NCBI GenBank assembly: GCA_015520985.1
Contig: WAOY01000125.1
Coordinates: 1-6,416, forward strand
Reading direction: 5' to 3'
Source of the DNA: DHVE2 group archaeon
Lineage (GTDB): Archaea > Thermoplasmatota > Thermoplasmata > Thermoplasmatales > Aciduliprofundaceae
DNA: 6,416 nucleotides
Below, one piece after another: positions 1 through 6,121 of the stretch. The notes below the pieces were generated by a model, which worked only from the letters and a program-made list of their open reading frames with translations, was not told the DNA's origin and did not search any database. The translations under genes and the position numbers were made by a program. The stretch's first letter is position 1. Each line of letters starts with the position of its first letter.

Positions 1-1002
1 CTCATGCGCAACGTGGTGGAAGTCATCACCAAAGAGGAACTGGAGGAGAAGCTGAAGCACAGCCCCAAGGGGTACGTGGGAATCGAGCCGTCCGGCCGCG
101 TTCACCTGGGCACGGGATTGATAATAGGAAACAAAGTCCGTGACCTCCAGGAGGCGGGCGTAGATATGCTCGTGTACCTGGCGGACTGGCACGCCTACAT
201 AAACGACAAGTTCTCGGGGGACATGGAGAAAATTCGCCTCGCAGGGGAGTACCTGAAGGGCGTTTTCGATGCTCTAGGCATTCGCCCCAAGTACCTCTGG
301 GCAGATGAATTAGTGTCCCGAAAAGAATACTGGGAGAAAGTGATACGCATTGCGAAGAAGACCACGCTGAAGAGGGTGAAAAGGGCGATGACCATCATGG
401 GCCGCAAGGAGGACGAGGCGGAGCTGGATTCCTCCAAGATAATCTACCCCTTCATGCAGGTCGCAGACATATTCGACATGCAAATAGAAGTCGCCCTGGG
501 GGGCATGGACCAGAGGCACGCCCACATGCTCGCCAGGGATGTCGCAGATAAACTGGGATATGAGAAGCCCGTCGCGATTCACACCGTAATCCTCGCAGGT
601 CTCAAGGGATCTGGGAGAATGGATCCCATCGAGGCGAAGATGAGCAAGAGCAAGGAGGGTAGCGCGATCTTCGTTGACGACTCAGAGGAGGAGATAAGGA
701 GGAAGATGAAGAAGGCATTCTGCCCGCCTGAAATAGAGGGAAATCCTGTGCTGCAGATCGCCAAGCACATCCTCTTCGCGTATTACGTGGATAAGCTCGT
801 AATCCCCAGGCCCGAGAAGTGGGGCGGGGATCTCGTGATCAACTCCTACGAGGAACTCGAGGATATTTACGCGAGGGGTGAACTGCACCCCATGGACCTG
901 AAGAACGGAGTCGCGGAAGAATTAGTGAGGATTCTCAAGCCGGTGAGGGAGTACGTGGAGAAGAACGACGATATTCCCCGCGAATTGGGGTGGAGGAAAT
1001 GA
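1..1002 (+). CDS. tyrS: Tyrosyl-tRNA synthetase, archaeal type (5' end probably outside window)
   Basis: Cytoplasmic class I synthetase that activates tyrosine with ATP and charges tRNA-Tyr. Counting from the ATG at base 4, the HIGH-type motif is HLGT (34-37), the form seen in Pyrococcus-type TyrRS, and KMSKS lies at 212-216. Residues matching the Methanocaldococcus jannaschii tyrosine pocket are present: Y24, Y148, Q152, D155 and Q170 (Mj Y32, Y151, Q155, D158, Q173). Near the C-terminus HPMDLKN holds D298, equivalent to Mj D286, which reads the first anticodon base. These residues favour TyrRS over the related TrpRS. The frame is open to base 1, and the family normally carries a short extra N-terminal helix before this point, so the true start is probably upstream of the window and the ATG at 4 is likely an internal methionine. 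The stop overlaps the next gene's start as ATGA, implying co-transcription. Identity is very secure; the 5' end is not. Confidence 0.96.
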   Translation, partial: LMRNVVEVITKEELEEKLKHSPKGYVGIEPSGRVHLGTGLIIGNKVRDLQEAGVDMLVYLADWHAYINDKFSGDMEKIRLAGEYLKGVFDALGIRPKYLWADELVSRKEYWEKVIRIAKKTTLKRVKRAMTIMGRKEDEAELDSSKIIYPFMQVADIFDMQIEVALGGMDQRHAHMLARDVADKLGYEKPVAIHTVILAGLKGSGRMDPIEAKMSKSKEGSAIFVDDSEEEIRRKMKKAFCPPEIEGNPVLQIAKHILFAYYVDKLVIPRPEKWGGDLVINSYEELEDIYARGELHPMDLKNGVAEELVRILKPVREYVEKNDDIPRELGWRK

Positions 1003-1928
1003 GGCCCGAGATACCCGTCGAGGACATAAATCTCCGCAAGGGTATGACAGCCGGAGAGTTAATGGACGAACTGTACAAATCAGGAGGTTTCGTTGCGAAG
1101 CACCTCGCGGTTGCGGAGAAAATACTGCTAAGAATGTTCAGCGAAGAGAATACGACGTTCCTCTCATTTCCGGCGTGCATAATCGCCACGGGGACACGGG
1201 GAGTTATAAGGGAGCTGGTGAAGAGGAAACTGGTGGACGTGATAATCACCACCTGCGGCACGCTGGACCACGATATTGCGCGCAGTTTCAAGAACTACTA
1301 CCACGGCTCCTTCATGATGGACGATGTTCAACTGCACCATGATGGTATTAATCGCCTCGGCAATGTACTCGTGCCCAACGAATCCTACGGAGAGGTTATG
1401 GAGAACTTCATGATGCCCATCCTGGAGGAGTTATACACGGAGAAAAAGGAATGGGGCGGCCGCGAGATAATCGACGAATTCGCGAAGCGCCTGGACAACG
1501 AGGATTCCATACTCTACTGGGCGCATAAAAACAAGATCCCGATATACGTGCCAGGAATCACGGATGGCTCCTTCGGCGCGCAGCTGTGGTCCTTCAGGGA
1601 GATGCACCCCGATTTCCGCATAGATATCCTGAAGGACGAGCACGAGCTCGCTGACATTATCTTTGAGGCGAAGAAAACCGGCGCGTTGATGATCGGCGGA
1701 GGGATATCTAAGCACCACACAATATGGTGGAACCAGTTCCGCGAAGGCCTCGATTATGCGGTTTACATCACCACTGCGGTGGAGTGGGACGGCTCGCTCA
1801 GCGGTGCAAGGGTGCGCGAGGCGGTGTCCTGGGGCAAGGTGCGCGAAGACGCCAAATATGTGACCGTCGAGGGCGACGCCACGGTCATCCTGCCGTTCCT
1901 CATAGCGAGCGTGCTGGAGAAACTGTGA
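999..1928 (+). CDS. dys: Deoxyhypusine synthase
   Basis: NAD-dependent enzyme that transfers the aminobutyl group of spermidine (or agmatine in some archaea) to a lysine of initiation factor aIF5A, the first step of hypusine synthesis. The 309 residues span the usual archaeal length. From the ATG at 999, NAD-site motifs include TTCGTLDHD (84-92) and TDGS (188-191). GGGISKHH ends with K238-H239-H240, where H239 matches human H288. The block SGARxxEAVSWGK contains E274, W278 and catalytic K280 (human E323, W327, K329). Two human spermidine-contact aspartates are replaced: A194 for D243 and L267 for D316. I chose ATG 999 because it gives an ATGA overlap with the TyrRS stop and has GGAGG just upstream (992-996, close spacing). 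A GTG at 990 would add three residues but lacks a ribosome site. No oligo-T terminator follows on this strand. Confidence 0.95.
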   Translation: MRPEIPVEDINLRKGMTAGELMDELYKSGGFVAKHLAVAEKILLRMFSEENTTFLSFPACIIATGTRGVIRELVKRKLVDVIITTCGTLDHDIARSFKNYYHGSFMMDDVQLHHDGINRLGNVLVPNESYGEVMENFMMPILEELYTEKKEWGGREIIDEFAKRLDNEDSILYWAHKNKIPIYVPGITDGSFGAQLWSFREMHPDFRIDILKDEHELADIIFEAKKTGALMIGGGISKHHTIWWNQFREGLDYAVYITTAVEWDGSLSGARVREAVSWGKVREDAKYVTVEGDATVILPFLIASVLEKL

Positions 1929-1936
1929 GAATATTC

Positions 1937-1948
1937 AAAAATAAAAAA
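1937..1948 (-). terminator. Oligo-T terminator of the enolase operon
   Basis: Just after the aminopeptidase stop, the minus strand reads TTTTTT, A, TTTTT (plus-strand A runs at 1943-1948 and 1937-1941). Archaeal RNA polymerase terminates at such T-rich tracts without needing a strong hairpin. It lies in the 25-base gap between the convergent genes and is oriented only for the minus-strand operon. An 8-base palindrome GAATATTC (1929-1936) adjoins it but is too short to be a convincing stem. The call is based on sequence pattern alone. Confidence 0.6.
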
Positions 1949-1953
1949 GTGGG

Positions 1954-3366
1954 TTACTGGGCCAGAAATACCTTGTAAGCCAGGTACGCGCTCCAGAGGT
2001 CCATCTTGGATATGACCTCGTAGGGGGAGTGCATGCTTATCACGCCGGGACCCATGTCCACCACGTCGAGCCCGTACCGGGCAAAGAACTTCGCTATGGT
2101 TCCGCCGCCGCCTTCGTCCACCTTGCCAAGTTCCGCGATCTGGTACGCGACCTTGTTCTTGCGGAAGAGCGAGAGGATCTCGTTCATGAACTCCGCGGTA
2201 GCCTCGCTGGATCCGTACTTCCCTCCGTGCCCGGTGTACTTGGAAATCACCACCCCATAACCAGCCTTGGCCGCGTTCTGTATGTCGTGCACGCTCTTGA
2301 ATATGGGGTTTATCGCCGCGCTCACATCCGCGCTTATGGCCCGGGAGTTGTATAGGATGTCCAAGAACTCGTAGTGCTTGTAGTCGGGCTTAATAAGGGA
2401 ATACACCTTCGCGAGCACGTACTCCAGGAAATTGCTCTGCGCTCCCACGTTGCCATCGCTTCCGATCTCCTCCTTGTCGTAGAAGAAGGCGATTGCGGTG
2501 TACGTCGGGTTCTTGACGTCGAGGATTGCTCTGAACGAGGTGTATGCGCATATGCGGTCATCATGGCCGTAGGCACCGATCATCGAGCGATCGAAGCCCA
2601 CATCCCTGGGCTCATGCGCCGGCACAATTTCTAGGTCTGCGGAGTTGAAGTCCTCCTCCACCATACCGTACTTCTCGTTCAGGTACTTGAGAACATAAGT
2701 CTTGACCTTCTGCTTCACCTCCTTGTCGTCCACGGGGATATTCCCGACTATGAGCTGCAGTTCCTCGCCGCGAATTCCATCGAAGAGCTTGCGCTCGCCC
2801 TGGGCCTTCCTCGCCAGGTGGGGCAGGAGGTCGGGTATCACGAACACCGGATCGTTTGGATCCTCGCCTATGGTTATCTTCACCTTCTTCCCGGATTTGG
2901 TGTACACCACACCGTGAATTGCTAGGGGTCTGGATACCCACTGGTACTTCTTTATGCCGCCATAGTAGTGCGTCTTGAGAAGCGCGAGAGAGGAATCGGG
3001 GTCTTCCCACAGCGGATTCGGCTTCAGGTCAATGCGGGGCGCGTCAATGTGCGACACCACGAGGCTGAACCTGTCAGTTTTCTTACCCACGACTCCAAGG
3101 GCGAGGCTCTTCTCGCGGTTCACTATGTAGAACTTATCGCCTGGTTTGAGTTTCCTGTATTCAGACAGAGGTTTAAAGCCCTTCTTCTTCGCTATCTTCA
3201 GGAAGAACTCCACACTTTCCCTCTCGGTCTTGACCTCCTTTAGAAAGGCCTTGTAGTCCTCGGCGAACTTCATCGCCTTCTCCATTTCGTTTTTCTTCAG
3301 GGTGAGCCACATGCTCTCCTTCTTCGCACTAAGCTTTTCTTCGATATTTTCCTTCTTCTTTGCCAT
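1954..3366 (-). CDS. apeA: M18-family metalloaminopeptidase (aminopeptidase 1 type)
   Basis: Predicted cytoplasmic di-zinc exopeptidase that removes N-terminal residues from peptides; no signal peptide is visible. The 470-residue product has the full M18 metal site: H106 in SHID, D270 in GHDDR, E299 (general base) and E300 (ligand) in DKEEIGS, D347 in ISADVS, and H446 in SMHSPYE. The stretches SKYTGHGGKYGSSEA (375-389) and GKVDEGGGGTIAKF (414-427) resemble the bacterial 'probable M18 aminopeptidase 1' (ApeA) branch rather than the yeast API branch. The N-terminal ~50 residues are lysine- and glutamate-rich and probably helical. The start at 3366 is chosen because GGAGG (3379-3375) lies 8 bases upstream; an in-frame ATG at 3372 is only 2 bases from it. 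The longer open frame upstream overlaps Memo and is not real. It is the last gene of the operon. Exact peptide substrate is unknown. Confidence 0.92.
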   Translation of the reverse strand: MAKKKENIEEKLSAKKESMWLTLKKNEMEKAMKFAEDYKAFLKEVKTERESVEFFLKIAKKKGFKPLSEYRKLKPGDKFYIVNREKSLALGVVGKKTDRFSLVVSHIDAPRIDLKPNPLWEDPDSSLALLKTHYYGGIKKYQWVSRPLAIHGVVYTKSGKKVKITIGEDPNDPVFVIPDLLPHLARKAQGERKLFDGIRGEELQLIVGNIPVDDKEVKQKVKTYVLKYLNEKYGMVEEDFNSADLEIVPAHEPRDVGFDRSMIGAYGHDDRICAYTSFRAILDVKNPTYTAIAFFYDKEEIGSDGNVGAQSNFLEYVLAKVYSLIKPDYKHYEFLDILYNSRAISADVSAAINPIFKSVHDIQNAAKAGYGVVISKYTGHGGKYGSSEATAEFMNEILSLFRKNKVAYQIAELGKVDEGGGGTIAKFFARYGLDVVDMGPGVISMHSPYEVISKMDLWSAYLAYKVFLAQ

Positions 3367-3370
3367 ATTC

Positions 3371-3380
3371 ATCACCTCCT
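3371..3380 (-). promoter_or_regulatory. Strong Shine-Dalgarno site for the aminopeptidase, embedded in the Memo stop
   Basis: The minus strand reads AGGAGGTGAT, an essentially perfect complement of the archaeal 16S 3' tail. It is built from the last two arginine codons of Memo (AGG AGG), its TGA stop and the next two bases. It favours the ATG at 3366 (8-base spacing from GGAGG) over the ATG at 3372 and suggests that translation of the two genes is coupled. Confidence 0.8.
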
Positions 3381-4196
3381 TACAACCTTGAATGAAGCGT
3401 AACCCACCACGTCGTCCATGGGATGCACATCGCCGCTCGTGGCGTATTTCAATATTTCCACATCGCCGCGGGTTGCGGTGAGCATCGCCGCCACGGGGCC
3501 GTACCCGCACATGGTGATGCGGTATCTGTAAATCACGCGGTAAAGCCCGGAGATATCACGGTTAACGATCCTCTCAATCGCGAGGGCGTCGTTCTTGTAC
3601 GCCTTCTTCTTCGGCACATAGTGGGAGAAATCCGTTGAGGCGATTACCACCACATCTTTTCCACTCGCCTCTATGGCCTCGCGCACGATCTTTCCCACTT
3701 CCCTCGCGATTTCCTCCTCCTGGATGAGCATGGCGATTGGCACGAACTTGATGTCCCTCTTGAAGAACTGCAGGAAGGGAAGCTGTACTTCTATGCTATG
3801 CTCATACCTGTGGGAAGATTCATCGATATCCACAATCTCCCTCGCGATACCCCTCGCGAGATCGCGATCTATCCTGACCACGCCGTAGGGGGTCTGAAAA
3901 TCCTCCATGGATAGAGATATTCCCGAGCCCAAGCCGTAGTGATTCGGGCCGAGGATCACAAACGAGTCCGGGTACCCGTCCTCGGCGAGGGCGGCGTAGA
4001 AATGCGCAGCAACTGGACCTGAAAATATGTACCCCGCATGGGGAACGATGCCACCCTCAATTTTCCTCTCACCATCGCGGTTAAGACTGGGAATCCTTCC
4101 GGGACCGAGGGGGTGCAAAAAAAGATCGGGGATCAGGGAGTTGAGCTCCTCAGCAGTCGCGGGGTAGAACTGACCGGCAACTGCCGCAGGTCTCAT
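3372..4196 (-). CDS. Memo-family protein (AmmeMemoRadiSam system protein B homologue)
   Basis: Member of the MEMO1 family, which shares a fold with extradiol dioxygenases; its biochemical role in archaea is not established. At 274 residues it is of normal family length and starts with the typical [12 protein letters not shown]. The conserved metal-site residues are visible: H53 in [11 protein letters not shown]86 in GPNHYG, H192 in DFSHY and C230 in MCGYGP, matching human MEMO1 H49, H81, H192 and C244, reported to bind copper or iron. [12 protein letters not shown] (132-143) and the final DVVGYASF are also family signatures. ATG 4196 overlaps the S2 stop as ATGA, and GAGG (4207-4204) lies 7 bases upstream. 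No AMMECR1 or radical-SAM partner is visible in the window. Its neighbours enolase and S2 are its usual archaeal neighbours, suggesting a housekeeping link, but the function remains open. Confidence 0.94.
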   Translation of the reverse strand: MRPAAVAGQFYPATAEELNSLIPDLFLHPLGPGRIPSLNRDGERKIEGGIVPHAGYIFSGPVAAHFYAALAEDGYPDSFVILGPNHYGLGSGISLSMEDFQTPYGVVRIDRDLARGIAREIVDIDESSHRYEHSIEVQLPFLQFFKRDIKFVPIAMLIQEEEIAREVGKIVREAIEASGKDVVVIASTDFSHYVPKKKAYKNDALAIERIVNRDISGLYRVIYRYRITMCGYGPVAAMLTATRGDVEILKYATSGDVHPMDDVVGYASFKVVRR

Positions 4197-4789
4197 AGCG
4201 GTGCCTCGAAATCCTCTACGGTGTACTTGTACTCATCGTCGCCCTTTATGTCGCCCCTGGCCTTGAGTATCTCCCTGGTGAGGAGCCAGTACACGAAGGC
4301 AAGGGCCCTCCTGCCCTTGTTGTTGGTCGGGATCACGAGATCAACGTAGCTGGTGCGGTTGTTCGCGTCGCACAGTGCAACCACGGGGATGCGTGATTTA
4401 ACCGCTTCCCGCAGGGCCTGGGCATCCGCCGCTGGATCGTTGACGAATATCACCCTCGGCTCAAGATACCCTGGCAGCTCGGGATTGGTCAGGGTTCCGG
4501 GGATGAACCTCCCCACGACGGCCTTGGCACCAATTATCTCCGCCAACTTCGCGGCTGGCTTCTGCGCGTACTGCCTCTGCGCAACCACGAGGATATCCTC
4601 GGGGGGATACCTCGCGAGGAATTTCGCTGCGAGGCGTATGCGCTCGTCCGTCTTCCTTATGTCCAGGATGTACAGGCCGTCATTGCGCACCTTGTAAACG
4701 AATTTCAGCATGTCCTTGTTCTTCACCTGCGTACCTATGTGCACGCCAGCGGTGAGATACATGTCCTCTTCCACAAGCAGTTCCGCCAT
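4193..4789 (-). CDS. rpsB: Small ribosomal subunit protein uS2 (30S S2)
   Basis: Structural protein of the small ribosomal subunit. The 198 residues fit the compact archaeal form, which lacks bacterial S2's coiled-coil insertion. Family blocks in order (counting from MAEL) are [14 protein letters not shown] near the N-terminus, [57 protein letters not shown] and the C-terminal ALCDANN...[24 protein letters not shown] 4789 is preferred because GGGTGA (4801-4796) sits 6 bases upstream. A GTG at 4795 would add two residues, giving a GTGA overlap with the enolase stop but no usable ribosome-site spacing. It follows enolase after 2 bases and overlaps Memo, so translational coupling is likely. Identification is very secure. 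Confidence 0.97.
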   Translation of the reverse strand: MAELLVEEDMYLTAGVHIGTQVKNKDMLKFVYKVRNDGLYILDIRKTDERIRLAAKFLARYPPEDILVVAQRQYAQKPAAKLAEIIGAKAVVGRFIPGTLTNPELPGYLEPRVIFVNDPAADAQALREAVKSRIPVVALCDANNRTSYVDLVIPTNNKGRRALAFVYWLLTREILKARGDIKGDDEYKYTVEDFEAPL

Positions 4790-4791
4790 TT

Positions 4792-5997
4792 TCACTCACC
4801 CTTTATCTCTTCTTCTATTCTAACCAGCTCGTTCAGTTTCGCCACGCGTTCTCCACCGATGGTACCTGTCTTTATGAACTCGCAGCCAAACGCCACGCCA
4901 AGATGCGCTATGCTGGCATCGCATGTCTCGCCAGAACGGTGCGAGATCACGCAAGCATATCCGCTCTCCTTGGCGAGGCGTATTGTATCGTGCATGTCGG
5001 ATATTGTGCCAATCTGATTAGGCTTGATGAGTATCGCATTCCCGGCGCCCTTCTCGATGCCCATCTCAAGGCGCTCCACATTCGTCACGAATAAATCGTC
5101 GCCTACCACATATGCGAGGTGTCCTATTCTCTTCGTGAGTTCTGCGAAGCCCTCGAAGTCCTCCTCGTGCAGTGGATCCTCGACGATAAGAACCCCGTAG
5201 TCTTTAACCAGGCTCTCAACGAAATCTATCTGCTCATCCCTCGTTAGAATTCTATCGCGGTACACGTACCTGTTGTTCTCATAGAAGGAAGAGGCCGCGA
5301 AGTCCAGCGCGGGGCGGATCTCAAAGCCCAGCTCGTCGCTCACGGAATCAATGGCCTCCTTCACCATGGCAAGCGCTTCTTCGTCCGCGAGGGGTGCCAC
5401 CCAGGCCTTCTCGTCCCCGAGCCCTATGGAGAGATCTGGGAACCTCTTCCTGAGTTTCTCACCAAGGCGTCTGTGAACTAGCGAATTTGCGTATATGTTG
5501 TCCCAGGCAGTGTCTCCGAGTGAGATTGAGAGCATCTCCTGGATCGTCGTGCCGTTTATGGCGTGCTTTCCCCCGCCGAGGACATTGCCCACGGGCTTGG
5601 GTATGCTCGTGGCGTATATTCCCCCGAGGTACTGATAAAGGGGAATGCCCAGGGAATTGGCGGCGGCCTTGGCGACCGCAAGGCTGAAAGCAACGGCGAT
5701 GTTTCCCCCGAGGCGGGAGAAATCCGGGGTCTTATCGATCTCGTGGAGCATGGCATCTATATCCTCCTGCTGCGTTGAGTCCATACCAACGAAGTTGACC
5801 ATGTTCTCCTTGAAAAAGCGTATGCCCTCATCTATGCCACCAGGGGGATAAGCCTTCACCTCGTGCTTCCCTGTGGACTTGCCAGCAGGAGCCGCGGCCC
5901 TGCCGTAGCCGTTGAGGGTGTATACCTCGATCTCCACCGTGGGATTCCCGCGGGAGTCGAGGATCTTGCGAATCACTATATCCTCAATGAGCGTCAT
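4792..5997 (-). CDS. eno: Enolase (phosphopyruvate hydratase), divergent archaeal type
   Basis: Magnesium-dependent cytoplasmic enzyme interconverting 2-phosphoglycerate and phosphoenolpyruvate in glycolysis and gluconeogenesis. The 401 residues are slightly short for the family (about 415-435). Catalytic and metal residues are all identifiable: S41 in the mobile loop, H145, E154, E196 in GDE, D232 in LDFAAS, E273 in EDPLHEED, D300/D301 in GDDLFVTN, K325 in IKPNQIG, H353-R354-S355 in SHRSGET and K376 in KTG. Several loops differ from the canonical enzyme: PAGKSTG for [16 protein letters not shown] for GDEGGFAP, and KTGTIGGER for KTGAPxRSER. The ATG at 5997 is chosen because GAGGTG (6008-6003) is 5 bases upstream. 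The ATG at 6027 lies upstream of the expected transcription start, so the ten extra residues are rejected. It is the first gene of a four-gene operon. Confidence 0.95.
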   Translation of the reverse strand: MTLIEDIVIRKILDSRGNPTVEIEVYTLNGYGRAAAPAGKSTGKHEVKAYPPGGIDEGIRFFKENMVNFVGMDSTQQEDIDAMLHEIDKTPDFSRLGGNIAVAFSLAVAKAAANSLGIPLYQYLGGIYATSIPKPVGNVLGGGKHAINGTTIQEMLSISLGDTAWDNIYANSLVHRRLGEKLRKRFPDLSIGLGDEKAWVAPLADEEALAMVKEAIDSVSDELGFEIRPALDFAASSFYENNRYVYRDRILTRDEQIDFVESLVKDYGVLIVEDPLHEEDFEGFAELTKRIGHLAYVVGDDLFVTNVERLEMGIEKGAGNAILIKPNQIGTISDMHDTIRLAKESGYACVISHRSGETCDASIAHLGVAFGCEFIKTGTIGGERVAKLNELVRIEEEIKGE

Positions 5998-6002
5998 GGG
6001 TA

Positions 6003-6042
6003 CACCTCTCTTAAACGCAATACCCATCTAATATTTAAATTT
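6003..6042 (-). promoter_or_regulatory. Archaeal promoter and leader of the enolase operon
   Basis: On the minus strand an AT-only stretch (6042-6030) contains TTTAAATA (6039-6032), a good archaeal TATA box. About 27 bases downstream, transcription would begin near 6009-6012, leaving a leader of roughly 12-15 bases that still includes the ribosome site GAGGTG (6008-6003). This geometry fixes the enolase start at 5997. The box and spacing are read from sequence; promoter activity is inferred. Confidence 0.7.
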
Positions 6043-6060
6043 GAGCCCATCGCTGCGTTG

Positions 6061-6076
6061 GGATGTGTGGATGTGG
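6061..6076. repeat. Imperfect tandem 8-base repeat upstream of the enolase promoter
   Basis: GGATGTGT (6061-6068) is followed directly by GGATGTGG (6069-6076), seven of eight bases matching. It sits about 20 bases upstream of the enolase TATA box, where archaeal activators often bind. It may be an operator or chance; nothing else supports a function. Confidence 0.35.
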
Positions 6077-6079
6077 GGG

Positions 6080-6090
6080 AAAGAATAAAA
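6080..6090 (-). terminator. Possible weak oligo-T terminator of the right-edge gene
   Basis: About 30 bases past the stop of the minus-strand gene ending at 6122, the minus strand reads TTTTATTCTTT. A T-rich tract of this kind can stop archaeal polymerase. The runs are short, so this is tentative. It would separate the right-edge gene from the enolase promoter. Confidence 0.35.
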
Positions 6091-6121
6091 CATAAGGAGT
6101 TTCGTTAAACGCACCAAAGAC

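Noticed and set aside
935..1291. Minus-strand frame of 118 codons opposite the TyrRS/deoxyhypusine synthase junction
   Set aside because: It lies antisense to two secure genes, is serine-rich in the manner of shadows, and has no ribosome site or motifs.
2029..2355. Plus-strand frame of 108 codons opposite the aminopeptidase
   Set aside because: It is antisense to a secure gene, has no recognisable motifs and a histidine/valine-rich shadow composition.
2612..3010. Minus-strand frame of 132 codons inside the aminopeptidase gene
   Set aside because: It is an out-of-frame shadow of the same strand's real gene, rich in R, P and G.
3367..3375. GTGATGA resembling a box C of an archaeal C/D guide RNA
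   Set aside because: It is fully explained by the ribosome site and overlapping stop/start codons, and no box D at suitable spacing was evident.
3367..3510. 48-codon N-terminal extension of the aminopeptidase frame, starting at 3510
   Set aside because: It overlaps the C-terminal part of Memo in another frame, looks like an arginine-rich shadow translation, and a perfect ribosome site supports the start at 3366.
5998..6027. Enolase start at the upstream ATG 6027
   Set aside because: It would precede the transcription start expected from the TATA box and lacks a ribosome site; the ATG at 5997 has GAGGTG at 5-base spacing.
6042..6121. Possible tRNA or small RNA in the gap upstream of enolase
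   Set aside because: No cloverleaf, GTTCGA-type T-loop or extended stem could be found.
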